From assembly GCA_013396755.1 (NCBI GenBank), contig VWZF01004004.1, forward strand, positions 1 to 64,000: DNA of 64,000 bases, read 5' to 3'. The stretch comes from Sclerurus mexicanus (lineage: Eukaryota > Chordata > Aves > Passeriformes > Furnariidae). Positions within the stretch are counted from its first letter, which is position 1; every line of letters begins with the position of its first letter. Below, piece after piece: positions 1 through 13,035 of this stretch. Below the pieces are notes generated by a model, which ran no database searches, had not been told where the DNA came from, and was given only the letters and a program-made list of their open reading frames with translations. Both the position numbers and the translations under genes were made by a program.

Positions 1-297
1 CCCTTCCCCTACAGTTAAGAGCTTCCTACTAATAATTATTCTAAGCCAACACTTTTTCAGTTTGAATACATTACTGCTTGTCCTGTCCCTACATGCCCTT
101 GTAAAAAATTCCTCTCCAGAGGGCCCCCTTTAGGTACTGGAAGACTGCTCTAAGGTCTCCCTAGAGCTTTCCCGTCTCCAGGTTGAACAACCTCATCTCT
201 CTCAGCCTGTCTTCATAGGAGTGATGTTCCAACATTCTGATCATCTTTGTGGTTCTTCTCTGGACTTGCTCCAAGAGATCCACATCCTTCTTATCTT
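1..297 (-). mobile_element. CR1 LINE fragment, 3' part, cut by the window edge
   Basis: Read on the minus strand, this matches the CR1 segment between the end of ORF2 and the 3' terminus. It has 'agaccttagagcagtcttcc', then 'agtacctaaaggg', preceded by 'gaagacaggctgagagagat' and the 'ctggagacggg' motif. Resemblance fades after about 297. At position 1 the similarity is still running, so the true 3' end lies to the left of the window. No open frame survives. Family assignment rests on remembered avian CR1 consensus; the subfamily is not determined. Confidence 0.85.
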
Positions 298-3200
298 GGC
301 AAAGATTTCTAAGTCAGTGATGATCCATATACAGAGAAGTAAAAATTTGAGATACAGTGATGTCTCAAGACCTGACTAATGCAAGACAATTTTCTAATTC
401 CAGGAATATCAAACCTCTGCCCTTAGGTAATGTAAGTTGATTTGCTAATTTCAAATTAACCTACTCTGCCCTAGACATATATTGTGAATATGTTGTTTTT
501 TGAAATTAATACTGAGTTTGATGTTGCACAGGAAGAGTGAGAACAAAATTTTAAGCTGTTGTTCCATCAGTAATTCTCCCAGGGTCACACTGAGCATAAT
601 AGATTAGGACTTTTAACTAAATCATTGATGTGTTGCACCACAGTCCCAAAAGTTGCCAGTGGCTGTTTTGGACAGGAACATTTGTTCACACAGCATGGAA
701 TGAAAAACTGCCTTTTGAAGTGCTGGAATGCAGGGCTGTTACTCCTCAAAATGAAGCTTGATAAAATGCAAGTACTTAAAATTTTGAGCCTGAATGTGGT
801 CATGATATTACCATCAAGCGTCTTTAATGAGTTACATGATCTCTATCTGACCTGCAACAGCTTGCCTCTCTAAGAAAAGCCAAATAATGATGTTTTAAAA
901 GCAGAAAATGATCCTTTCAAAACTGAAATAAAGTATTTTCTGAGGAGGCTAGTGGTAGCTAGGCACTTGGTTTTAGGATTTTTTTGTAACTGTTACAGTG
1001 TCTTAGAAAATACTGGGAGATTTTTAATTGTAAAATATATTTGCTCATGTTTCTAGACTTAGATGTTTACCCTAAAACAAGTTAAGTGAATATTGTAATA
1101 TATTGTAACATATTGTAATATGTGTAACTTCTGTTTTGGTCTTTATGCATCCTTGTATTACACAGATTCAATTTAGAAACCAAAATCAGATTCTGAAGCC
1201 ACTAGATGTGGAAATATGGTGTATAGCATAGCCTCATGTATTTCTGTTCATAGAATTATTGTTATTTTTTGAAAGATAGTTAACATAGCATTAATAGAAT
1301 AGCAAAGAAAAAAACATAAAGCAACCCTCTTCCATCAAAGATGTTTCATCAATTTTAAATGGTCCCTTGCATAACTCTTTCAGAGTACATTCTAATACCT
1401 GCTTTTGAATTCTAGTTAAAATATCCTATTCTTTTTGTTTCTTGGGCTAAGTCTACTGGTGTCGATAGCATTACTTGCAAAAGGACTGTAAGTGAGAGTC
1501 ACAAGGAAGTCAGTCCTAAGCCTCTGTTTCAGATGCCCAAAATCTTAGGGAAATTCATGGAATTTCACATGGAAGAACTCAAAATGTAATGTATATTTTA
1601 CAAGTCCAAAATTTTTTTATGGTTTTCAATAATTTAGATGATCTTGCCTGGGAAGTAGAAAATGCTAAGCAGAGATGTGGGAACAAGTTACATTGCATAG
1701 TATCATATTCTTGCAGTGAAGGGTGAACATAACCTAGTCAAATAAACTTCCTTTCCTCCTTTTTTTTTTTCTCAAATCAAGGCAAAATAGAATCAGTAAT
1801 GGGAATGTAAATAAATTAGAGAAGTTTCTGAAAAGCACACTTACTGCATGAGATTTTTCTAAGAGAACTAACTCAGCATGTTGCCTACCTAAATCAACAG
1901 ATACCACCTGCCTCCCTTCAGGACTAAATTTTGTTCTTGAATCTGTGCCTAAGTCAGATTAATTGCTCTTCTCAAGTACAACAGGAGAAAGCTTCTGACA
2001 TTAATTACAAATAAGTCCTCTAACCTCTGGGATATAAAGGGAAAGACTTGGGCTCAAATACTCTCTTAAGTGAATCAAAGCCTTATTTGTTAAGAACACG
2101 ATCTTAGCCACAAGGCTGTAGACCATTTTGGCATAGAGTTCTAATTCTCATCTTGCAACAGTTGTTTGTTTGGTTGGGTTTTTTATGAATAGATTATCTT
2201 CAATTATTGCTGAAATAGGCAGGTGTTGTACTAGTTTTATTTTCCATGTGAATGCTACAGTCAGTGACAGACAGCCTCTCTTACTGTAGACAAACGAATA
2301 GTGCATTATTCCCTGAAAAATGGAAGTATCTCAGCAGGGAAAAATAAAAGTCTGAACTTAAAATATTTTATATCTGTTACTAGACCTGGCTTAAGTTGCT
2401 TCACATAAACTAATGTCTTAAAAGTTCTCCTACAGGCCAGGTGCTTGTTGCTACATTAAATAGGGCAGCCTACTCTCTGCTGACCTTTCAGTTGACCTAA
2501 AACTAGTTCCATCATGTCCTCTCAGATACATTCCTTAACACGAGATGGGAAGGAAAGTAGTTATCTCATGGATATCACTTAAGATCAGCCAGAAGATAAA
2601 AAGACTTGTGATTCATTCAAGCCATAGTGCAGCAAAAACTGCTAGCACACTTTATTAACAGAAGCATAGGTTTCACGCTTAGACATCTGAAAAAAAAATG
2701 TGTAGCTGCTAACAAGTTACACATGCTAAGGTAAATCTTAATAAACTTATGTGATAAGGAAATAAAATTGATGGGAAGTTAGTAAGAATGTACAGGAAGG
2801 TGAGGTGAATATGATGTATTGGAAAATTTTCTAAGAGTTTTTTTGTAAAAGAAAAAAAAGAAGTCCAGTCCTTGAGGAAGTAACATCCATTTCCTTCATC
2901 AACAATGGATATCTAAGTTCTTTGTGTTATTATGTTTTTATTCTATGAAAGAAGCATTAATTATTTTGAATAATTTTTTGTGGACAGGATTGTTGCTGTT
3001 AATTTGTTACTCAGTATACTAAATTTCAAAACTTGCATCTATTCTTGACATAACCAACTTTTTAAGAGTGGAAAATAGCCAATAATGCCCAATATAAAAA
3101 CAAGGTTTGTAAGGAAAAAAAAAAGAAAGAATACATTTGTTTAAAATATCAGATTTTTTTAGAGTTTCTTAGTTTTCTTTCAGAAAATTTCAGAATCTTT

Positions 3201-5364
3201 CAGTTTCTTAGGGCACAGTCTTCAGAAAAAATCAAATATGATTTTATTACAAATTTTTATTTGAAGATATGAACACTTTAATAAAGGGAGGTGGATCAAT
3301 ATTTAAATTTTCAAAAAGTAAGTAATTTTTAAAGTTTTATTAGAATAGGTTCCTCATCCTTTGAATTATCAATTTACATGGAATCTACCTATTTCTTAGA
3401 AATAAAGAAATAAAGATAACACAAAGCAATGAGCTGTTTAGCCAGATTTCAGGATTCAAGGATTTTTTATGTTTTAATAGAAATACTCTTACTCTAAAAG
3501 CTACTTTCCATGAATTCCAGTTTTGTCTTAAAGGTTACCTAGACAATAAGCTTTGAGGCTCTTGAGGTCTGTAAACTCAAGCAGGCAAACAAAAAAAATG
3601 ATGTTAAGTAAAAATTATTATGTAGTTAATTGAGAGGCGTTCTGAAGCTATGGCAACATAGAAAGCACAGACTTTGAATGGCAAAATACTTAGCACTTCT
3701 TTCTGTCTTGATTTTCTGTATCAACAGAGGTTCTTTATCAAAATTGAAACCCTAAACCAACCGGGCTAGTCTTCTTCATTCAGCTGTATACTTTAAAACT
3801 AGGGCAGATTTAGAACTGAAATTGGCTTAAAATGCAGGACTCCCATTCTGGGTTTCTCTGAATGAAAGGTCAGGCTTCAGGCTAGCAGTTCAGTTTTCTG
3901 CCTTTTCCTTTATTCTGGTAGCTTGAGAGTAGTTAGCAGATTGTACTAGAAAATATCTTGTCTAATCATAATATTTAGAACCATTTCACTCATTCTGCTT
4001 GGAGGGAAAATGAACAACTACTGCTATTCTACACCTTAGTAGCAAATAATTTATTAAATAATATTTTCTGGGGATTTTAACAAGTTTTATTCATTAGCAC
4101 AGCCCAGCTGCAGCTTGCATTGTTTCACTAATATGTGTATATATGTATATAAACATTTGGGTATTTGATAATCTGTTAATAGGGAAACATGGAGAACTCA
4201 TGCCATAAAAAATCAAACCAGAAATTGCAAGTGGGGTAACCAGAGTTAAAAGGGGAGTCCCTGAATATAATAGCAGTCTTACACCTGCATGTGGCAGCAT
4301 TGGAACACCATATAAACATCAAGAAAGTAAAGTATAAATATAAGCAAAAGTAAGAACTTAATGGGCACATGGTTCATTTGTCTACTTTGCACTGTCAGCC
4401 TCAAGAGTGAACATTATGCCATGGATCATCTGTTCATGATTCCTGCAGACAGCTTTCCTGTTTTTGAGAGAGCTCTGTTAAGCACAGCACCAATAGTACA
4501 TCATCTGGTACTGCAGCTGTTACCCAGAGAGAAATCAGAAAGGAAGATGAAAGGAGGGGAGGAATAAATCAAAACCAGCCTGCTTGTGGCACTTATCACA
4601 TCATACTCATTTCTCTTTGCTGCAAATTTTAACATCTATGGGAATGGAGAGGATTATCTGAAGTACAAACATTCCTTATGGATTTTATCACAGGGACATA
4701 TATTCTAGAGCATTTCAGCTCTCTTTTACAGTCAAGTAATTTAATTCAATCCGTGTTGCAGCTGACAGTGCACTGCTTACAGAACCGATAGGAAACTGTT
4801 ATGTTTAGCATGTGGATGCATTTATGAAGTTATATTAGGAAAATAGAATGCTTATGACTAACTGTTTTAATGTAAAGAAATTCTCATTCATTCAGTTTCA
4901 CCATTTGACTGCTTCCAGGAATGCAAACCATTGCCTGTATATGCACCTAACCTGTGAAATGCCCTGAGGGTTCACTTGAACATGGACTCAGGTGGGCTGG
5001 TTGAACAGTTTCTTTTAGAAGCTTCAGAGGTAGTTATAAGCAACAAAACTACTGGCAAAGCTTTAATAGAGTGGTCTTTAAAATGATTTAGAGTGTGCAT
5101 GAGTAAGATAAATTTTCCATAGTACTTTCTCTAACATTGTTTTCTGTGTTCATTCTGTCATAGAGTAACTTCTGAGCTGTGTTCAGCTAATTGTGATAAA
5201 TAGAGATCCCTAATCAGTCCCACTTTTGACTACCCAAAACAGTCTGGAGTAGCAGTAGACATAGCTGCATACAGACTGGATGTCAAGCCTTATGGAACCA
5301 CAGATGAAGTGCTTCCTTCAAACTACTCTTCAAGCTACTATTTATGGTGTCCATAGCACAGTTA
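298..5364. other. AT-rich noncoding stretch, no gene seen
   Basis: About 5 kb of AT-rich, apparently single-copy DNA. Short open frames (for example 625-873 and 585-803) overlap each other on opposite strands and resemble no family I know. A 10-bp unit (tattgtaata/tattgtaaca) is repeated three times at 1091-1120. Short A- and T-runs occur at 1760-1771 and 3115-3124. I see no splice-flanked exon, RNA gene or dispersed repeat. Confidence 0.6.
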
Positions 5365-5745
5365 TAGAATTATCAGGGTTGGAAGAGACTAGAGGTTATT
5401 TAGTGCAACCTCCTGCTCCAAACAATCTAGTAAGAGAATGGCCTTGGATAATCAAGGCTTCAGTATATTCAATAATATGGGTTCTTTGACTCCTCTGAGC
5501 AGCTTGTTCCTGTGTTTGACTGACTTTATGGTAATTTTTTCTTTTTTTCTTATATCTAATTGTAATTTCCCATGTGTCAGCTTTTATCTCGTGACTTGTC
5601 CTTGTGTTCTGCTCCTCTGAGGACAGTCTGGCTCCATCTCCTCTGCATCTTCTTATTAGGCAGTGCTAGGCAGAAATATGATCTATCACCAGAAACTCAA
5701 TTCTCTTGGCATCTCCTTGTAGGTTGAACATACTGCTGACTTGTG
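5365..5745 (-). mobile_element. CR1 LINE fragment, 3' terminal part
   Basis: The plus strand begins 'tagaattatcagggttgg' followed by 'aagagactagaggttattt', the reverse complement of a CR1 3' end. It continues through the landmarks 'gagcagcttgttcctgtgt', 'cttatatctaattgtaattt' and 'ctgctcctctgaggacagtc', which occur in this order in CR1 3' regions. The element is on the minus strand with its 3' end at 5365. It is clearly diverged, so it is probably an old copy. It may be the 3' part of the same insertion as the fragment at 5990-6700; the 245 bp between them does not look like CR1. Confidence 0.85.
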
Positions 5746-5989
5746 TTTGCAATAGAAAAAACCCTCCAAAACATTGCTATGAACATTGACATCTGTCACA
5801 AACACAGATTGCTGCATGTATCCTCCCTTTGGCTGAGTTATTTAAAGCTGAGAGTTCTGTTCTGTTACCCAGATCTATTCAGAAAAACTCCCAGGCATCA
5901 GGGAAAACTCTATGGACAAGAAACTGGTTGAATATATTAATTCACTTTTTTTTACTTCGCTTATTCACTATGATTCTTTATCAAAAGCA
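5746..5989. other. Non-CR1 spacer between two CR1 parts
   Basis: This AT-rich 244-bp segment separates two minus-strand CR1 parts that lie in the order expected for one element. It lacks recognisable CR1 landmarks. It could be an insertion, a fast-diverged part of the same copy, or original host DNA between two independent insertions. No open frame of note. Confidence 0.4.
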
Positions 5990-6700
5990 TAGTAGAGGGG
6001 GAGAATCACCTCCCCTGACCCACTGGTCATGATGCTTCTGATACAGTCTGGAATACGGTTGACTTGGTTTCCAGGAGGTTCTGCTCCATGATCTTGCCAG
6101 GCAGAGAGGTGAGCCTGAGTGGTCCGCAGTTCCCTGCATCTTCTTTTTTTGCCCTTTTAAAACACAATGTATGCTTCCCCTTTTCTTGTCAGTGGGAACT
6201 TCACAAGACTGCTGTGACTTCTCAAAGATGATGGAGAGTGTCTTAGCCACTTCATCTGCCAGTTCCCTCAGGACCCACAGATGAACCTCATCAGTTCCCA
6301 CAGACTTGGGCACCTTCAGGTTCCTTAAATGGTCTCAAATGTGATCTGCTCTTACTGTGGGTGGTTCTTCATTCTCTCAGTCCCTGCCTTTGCCTTTTGC
6401 AACTTGAACGGTGCTGCTGAAGCAGTTGCTGGTTTTCCCCTTTCCAAGGGGAAAAAAGACTTCTCCATATCCTGAGTAACCCGGTGTCTCATTTCTAACC
6501 AGAGAGTGTCCACATTTTCTCTAGTCTTTCATCCCTGTACCTATAGAAGATAACTCCTGTTGTTTCTTCCTCATGTTATGTGCCTTTTCACAGAAACATA
6601 TGAGTGGGGCTTCCCACAACTTACCCTCTGGGATGGCTGGAATTCCTTGTGCTGCTCCTCAGGTGCTCTGCTGCTGATCTGTGATCCCTCTCCAGGGTAT
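5990..6700 (-). pseudogene. CR1 ORF2 (endonuclease/reverse transcriptase) remnant with internal deletion
   Basis: On the minus strand a 110-codon open stretch (6313 down to 5981) carries CR1 reverse-transcriptase sequence. It reads VPKSVGTDEVHLWVLREL, then ADEVAKTLSIIFEKS, then the 'SGSPLCLARSW' region that corresponds to the CR1 'PVSLTSVPGKI' segment. Upstream, to about 6700, more ORF2 similarity is visible (EEPPTVRADHI, VTQDMEK), but it is broken by TGA stops (one at 6335-6337) and at least one frameshift. At about 6065-6072 the RT sequence switches directly into CR1 3'-region sequence (plus strand 'gagaatcacctcccctgacc', 6000-6019), so roughly 1 kb of the RT C-terminal half is missing. In an intact element this protein would copy CR1 RNA at a nicked target. 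Here it is dead. Confidence 0.85.
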
Positions 6701-9700
6701 GGGCATCCACTGCTGGCACTGATATCAAACTGACAGGAATGGCATGAACTGAGGTTCTTTTTCCTTGGCAACTTTAGTTTAAAGACCTATTAGCAAATTA
6801 GCCCATGAGTGAAGATTCACCTTTTCTGGAAGATAATGATTCAGTGAAAATCACGCTTGTCTTAGTTCCACAGCATGTTAAGTAATCACTAATCAAATAA
6901 TACAGTCATTATTACTTCAGTATGTTTCTTAGGGTACTTTGCCTACAAGTTAAAGGTTTTATAACCAATTTTATTTTCCTTCCCCTGATGTAAATAACCT
7001 GAGTCAATTAAAACCTCCAAGAGTGTAACTACTGTATCTAGCCACTTCATGAGTAAGGGCAAGTTTGACAGTCTGACTGAGATTCCCCAAGATGTTATTA
7101 TCCGCCTCTTACTGCAGAGAATAAGTACAGTGTAAAAAGTTGCAATATATGATCAGCTAACTATTAGCAATAGAGGATATTGCTGCAAACAGCTAGATCT
7201 TAGTAAAATGTAGTCTAATTACATAGTTCTATAGTTACTACTTATTGCAGTCTGGGAGTGGTAGAAGAGATGCACTGCTTGGAAGCATGGAAGCATTTAA
7301 AGATTGTGATATATCTCCAAATCAAATGTCATGGTATGAAAGTGTGCATTAAATATACAAAAATATATATAAATTTAAATAAGTTTGGTTTCCTCTAGAA
7401 AGTTTGAGGAAATCATCTTTGTTCTCCAAACGTGAGAAAGTTATATGGGAGAAAAGCAGTATATTAATTGTATGGAATTTATTACATTATAGATATTCTT
7501 ACATATGAGTTCAATGAGCATGCCATCATAGTGGTAGTGTGTGAAATTTATGGGGTTTATCATAGGGAAATGACACAAATCTTTCCCCCCTTTCTCTTTC
7601 TAAAATGCAAATTACTCTACACCAAAGGAAAGAAACACATATCTCAAATTATTTTTCTGTTTTTTTATAAATACCCATTTTGAAACATATTAGATGAGCA
7701 AAGAAACTGCCTTCAATGTATTGGAGTTTTTAGGTGTGTTCAGAAATAGAGCTGCTTCACAGATGTCTGACACCATCACCAGTTTCTCCTTGGTAACAGA
7801 AACAATCAGCTTGCCTTTAAGTTTTGGCTTAAGAGCTTAGGTTACAAAAGGGAAGCTTCATTTTACTGTTGCCTCTAGATAAGAAATATGAACTTCAAGA
7901 TACACCTTGGAGTCATAACAAAAATGGACTCTAATGGATTATTGTGGAAAGTGAGATCTAAAATCTTCGAAGCATTCCAACCTGCCAACAGCACTGTTGA
8001 ATTTAGGCTGAGTGATCTCTGACTTCAGGTCTCTGATGATCAGAAATGTAGCATGAAATCGTAAGGCAAAAAGGCAATGATTCCCCCTAACATTTGGATG
8101 AAAATATGCTTTATGATTTATTGACTGAAAGCAGCAGTACACTTTTCATCTGTAAGTGCATAAAGTAGATTCAGGTTAGATATGCTGCTGGTTTTTTCAA
8201 AACTCAGAGGAGGAAGAAGTGTCTAGAGCCAAACCTTTTGAAATATGAATATTCATGTACTTTTAAATTCTAGCGGTTTCTTTCCACTGGGTAGTATTTT
8301 TTTTTAATAGAACTGGAACCAAAGAAAGGACAAACCCTTCAGTTCATAACATTAGAACCAATCCAAGTCTATTGCAATTGAGGACAGTAGACTATATAGA
8401 GGTGACTGTGTTTTCTCACACTTCTATTCTGAATTCTATAAGCAGAAAAAGCAGTGTAAAAGGAAAGAGGATACTCAGGCAGAACACCCTGGTATTTTTG
8501 AGGAATTAAAAATCACTAGAATTGTAGTTTACAGAACTAAAATTCTGTTTTTTCAACCTAATTTCTTGTTCTTAGCTATAGACATTTGAACAATTTAATA
8601 AATGCTGTGTTCAAGGGAGACAAATATGCCATTTCACCTTGGCTATATCAAGGGTCAGTTTCCAAATTTTCAAAGAATGTGTTATCTATCTGGTAAACTG
8701 GATTTTCAATTATTTACTATTCGAGGCATGGAAAGTAATTTTAAACCAGTTTATTTCCTCCTGGTTAACAGAATTGTGATGGAAATAACATCTTGCTTAG
8801 TCGTTGTTGCTCCCATGTGTAATTAAGGCAGGAAGTGTGCACAATGCTGCATCTGTGCAATGACAGTGAAAGAAGGGTGGAGCTGTTTACAGTGTTTACT
8901 GTGTTTACTATGGTTTTGCTCTTACTGCGTGTCACCTTGCACATTTTTACACAGCTTCATTTCAGCTTTCATTTTCACTATTAGAAAAATGGAAAGATTT
9001 TTTTTTTTTCTGTTTTTATCCACATGTGATCCTTCCAAAATGGTTTTTCTTTGCTGGGTTCCAGTGCAAATTCTTCATTAAATCCCCAGGAAGTATGTTA
9101 CTCTCCCTTCTCTCCCAGCTACTTCAGATCTTCCCAGATATTTTAATTGATTGAGGGCTCTCAGTGTGATTGAGAGTATAAAAAATACTGTACATGTCCT
9201 TATAACTCGATTTAACAGTGCTGACCAGTTAGTTAAATTTAACAGCAATAGGAGTTATGTCATCTAATTTTCCTTATAACACCTCCCATTATAACTATCC
9301 TTATCATTACTGATGATTAGCTTAGGTTCATCAAACCAAAATATTCCATATAGTATGTCTTGTTGAACATGATGTTTCTATTAAGATTGGGGAGGGATGG
9401 AAAAGAAATGCTTGATTTAGAGTTCCTATAAAAAAAGGGTTGTGATTATGTTGTTGGTTAGTTCATAACCTATAATCAAAAAAAAGTAACCACATTAGGT
9501 TTAGCTATGGCAAAGAATTTTTCTTATATTCTGTGTAAAAAGTATCTTTTCAATGGATTGCATGTTACTTGTGTATTGAATTCAACAGGGATCACCTGGA
9601 TGTCCTCTTTTGAGTTTGTTCATTGACAAACTGGGACCAGACTGCATATATAGATAGGATGGGTTGTGGAAGAAAATGAGGAATATTTCAAGTAGCACAC

Positions 9701-12700
9701 TGGTGTGGTAAAAATGTATAAGAATTTAAAGAACAGAGGTGCCATATCCCATCCCCTGAAATGCAAGTATGAATAACAGTATCAAACTTCAAAGTAAAGC
9801 TAAGATAAAAAACAGTAACAAGATTGCAGTGTAAATACTGAAGGTTAGAATAGTGATTAGTATGGACAGCAGAGGTGTGTTTAATAGTTGAACATGTGAC
9901 TTGGGAAAGACAAAGTGAAAACTGCCTAAAAAACCACATAGAACCAGACCAAGTATTTCCAGAACTGTTGGAAGTAGGTGTAGAAGTAAGGTAGATGGGG
10001 AAATATCATATTGAAATAAATATAAATGAAGAAATTGAGAGCACATGGTGTAGCAGACAGTAGTGATGGCCACCTGAGATTATCAGCTGTCATTGTTTTA
10101 AATTTTAAATATGCATATCTTACACACTAAATTAAAAATATACTATGTATTTTATGCCAATCCACCTTTCATTTCATAGCTTATAACTGAGAAATTGCAG
10201 AGGAAACAATTGCTGAATCAGTAAATGAGAAAAGTGTACCTGGTCGAAGCTCACACATTTTCCAGCCTGAAGAAACATTGTTAGCACTTCAATGCCATTT
10301 TGAAAAGTGTCAATTTTGGAAGTTCATAAATATTTTGGTATCTGAACTTACTCTCTTTACATCCTGTAGTTGTGATTTGCTGGAGAAAACAAGCGCCCAG
10401 TAGCCACACCACTTTGTTCTGAAGGGTTGGTTGACAGTTCATCTGAAATGATGTCAAAACAAGGTCTGAAGTCTGCATCATAACCTTGTTGACATTCTGA
10501 AGCTAATTTAAATGTGTCACATTTGCCACACAAAAAGATTTCATGGAGGCTGAGGAGAAAGGTTAGGTTTCTTACAGTTCAGGAGCAAAACTCTACAATT
10601 CAATTTCATGAGGATGCTATGCACCTGCTAACACAGCTGAACTTTCGGTGATCAGCTATTGTACTTTTCCTAGAGGAAAATAAGAAAAGAAAGATCTGCA
10701 TTCTCATGTGACAGATGATATTATGAATTTTTTTCTGCTTAGATACATTGCAATTTTTTTCTTCAATTTTAAAAAATTAATCTAAATCAACTTAAAGCCT
10801 ACAGACTGAATTTGTTGGGAGTTTTGTTTTGCTTTTAAATTAAGCAGTCATTCAGAATGACTGAACTTCTAAGTTCACTTCTAAGCAGAGATCCTTCTTA
10901 AGTAGATGTGTCATATTCACCTTCAAAAGGAAGTTCATGTTCAACTTCTGGAATACAATATTTAAATTTTGTTGCACTTTAAATGCAGGATTTGAAGAAT
11001 TTATTTATTTTTTAAATCCTGTGATAACTTAAGATTTTTTACACTTTTTATACTAATTGAGACAAGTTTAGTATTTCAACTAGTTGCATATTAAACCCTC
11101 AGTTTTGCAGACTGGATCAATTGTATTGCTAGACAGGAAATACTTCAAAATGTGTTTTCCAAAGTTGGATAAAATGAACATTCATTAATTAAAACACATC
11201 TAAAAACCTATGGGTTTTGCTTATTTTTTCCTGATTACCTTGTAAAACATTTATTAACTGTTACTGATCTATTCCTACTACACATGTTTATTAATATAGT
11301 CTTTACCTAGAAGAATCTGCAAAGAGATTTTTTTCTCATCTAAATTTAACTATCTACAGAAATGTTTCAAGGAAAGTTCACGATCATGACTCAGAAGATC
11401 AGGTTAGATACCTGCATTGCTGTGAGGTAAGTCACAGCTCACCTTATAACACTAATTTTTCCCATTTACTGTAAAAATAGGCTAGAGGACTTTAAGGTTG
11501 ATATCTTCTGGTTTTGATGTCTAAGGACAGATGAATATTACAATTTAAGAGCACATTTGACATGGATGTTTTTGCTAAAATTCAAAGCTTGCACTTGAAT
11601 CCTACAATTGCAAAAAAAAAAATCCAATTGTGTTCTCTGCCTATAACTTCTAAAGTGTTTTAATCCAGTCAATTTCAACCCATTTTGAGGGAAGAAAGGT
11701 TTTAGGATCCTGCAAATTTGTGAGTATTGTCAGCATAGTAGAAGAGTCTCATTTAGTGCCTCTCATTGATGAAAAGATAAGGAAAAAAGAGTCAGTAAGG
11801 ATTATTTTTTTGAGAAGTAACCAAATGTCATAATTAGATTATGTATAACCACAGATTATACCGCATGCTGTTTGCTGCCATTAGTGTGGTGGGAATAAGG
11901 GAAGAAATAGATATGCCACAGAACCTGGATTTAGGGAATAAAAGGCACACATTCTAAAGAAACAATTGTCATTAATGTTACTACTCACAGAAAACTTATT
12001 TTTGTTATGTAAGAAGAAAAGCTCCTAGTTTATGTAATTCAAAAAGTAAAGCGATTTAGCTGATGTGTTATTTTCATTGAATAATTGCTAGGCACTCCAG
12101 AATCAGTAGAATCCTTTTGCTGATAGAGGCTTGACCTAGATGGGGATTTCTGTACTGCTATATGCATTTCTTGGATGGGCTGTAGTTGAAAAACTCTTCA
12201 GTTTTCTGATAATTGGTCTCCTTATAAGTATCTTTTATCAGGCATTTGTGTCTTGACTGCATATGCTAATTTTGCACGGTATTATTTTGATGTGTATTAT
12301 GTGTTTCAATAGACTGGGCCAGCAGTTTTAAATATAAAATGTTTTTTCAGAAGGAAATGAAAATGCTGTTCAAAAGAATAATTATGAATTTTTCAATATT
12401 ACAATTTTGTACAGTCACAATGGAAAATTTCAAGTCTACCTGTGTGTGTGCATAGACATACATCTGTATGTGTATTTATGTAGACAAAATAGACACACAT
12501 ACATGGATATGCATATATGTGTATATATATGTACACAGACATATGGTATGTTTTTTTTGTTTTTTTTTTGTCTTGTCTGTTGTCTTGCTTCATGAGAGCA
12601 AATGTCTTAATCTGCTTTTAGACATAGATTTGCTGGCAAGGTGGTATCCACCCAAAAGCACACTTGCTCCCTTGTGTCTGAACTGCACTCATTTCATTGT

Positions 12701-12839
12701 AGTGATGCATCAGACAAGACCTCATTTAAACTCTCCACATTTTAACCTTTTTAATTAATTCCTGATGTGTGATGAAAACAAACGTTTAACTATTGCAAAT
12801 TTCCTTTGGCATGCCAATATCCAGTATTAAGGTTATTTG
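6701..12839. other. AT-rich noncoding stretch, no gene seen
   Basis: About 6 kb of AT-rich sequence with no recognisable transposon, RNA gene or convincing exon. The open frames (for example 9789-10073 minus, 7468-7683 plus) are short, rich in Phe, Leu and Tyr from AT-rich codons, and often overlapped on the other strand. The main local structure is the TG/TA low-complexity tract at 12437-12556, listed separately. Confidence 0.6.
12437..12556. repeat. TG/CA/TA low-complexity microsatellite tract
   Basis: An imperfect mixture of tg, ca and ta dinucleotides (for example 'tgtgtgtgtg' at 12440 and 'gtgtatatatatgtacac' near 12520) ends in T-runs near 12551-12569. It generates spurious overlapping ORFs on both strands rich in Tyr, Ile, Cys, Val and His. 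It is a degenerate microsatellite. Confidence 0.8.
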
Positions 12840-13035
12840 TGGAGGTTTGGGTTGGCTCCCTGTCGAACCCAACTGCTGGCGACACAGATTCCCCCCTCCT
12901 GAGAGAGAAGGAAAAAAAGTACCAAAAGAGAATTGTAGTAAAAGTATATATATATTCACACANTTAAACCAGGACATTATTTCAAAGTCCTTAGTTGTCC
13001 CTGGAATGTTTGATCATTTTCTTCTTTCCCCACAC
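12840..13035. repeat. Candidate unidentified interspersed repeat (LTR-like)
   Basis: This block stands out from its AT-rich surroundings. It has 'gggttggctccctgtcgaac', then 'ccaactgctggcgacacag', then a C-run and 'ctgagagagaagg', followed by an A/T tract and 'ttaaaccaggacatt'. The look (GC-rich head, purine tract, AT microsatellite, pyrimidine-rich end) suggests a decayed LTR or similar dispersed element, and parts seem familiar from bird LTRs. I cannot name the family, and the boundaries are approximate. One ambiguous base (N) lies at 12963. Confidence 0.35.
12963..12963. other. Single ambiguous base (N)
   Basis: One undetermined base in an AT-rich tract, probably an assembly or polishing ambiguity. 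Confidence 0.99.

Noticed and set aside
625..873. 82-codon plus-strand ORF overlapped by a 72-codon minus-strand ORF
   Set aside because: Mutually overlapping frames, no recognised domain, no splice-site context.
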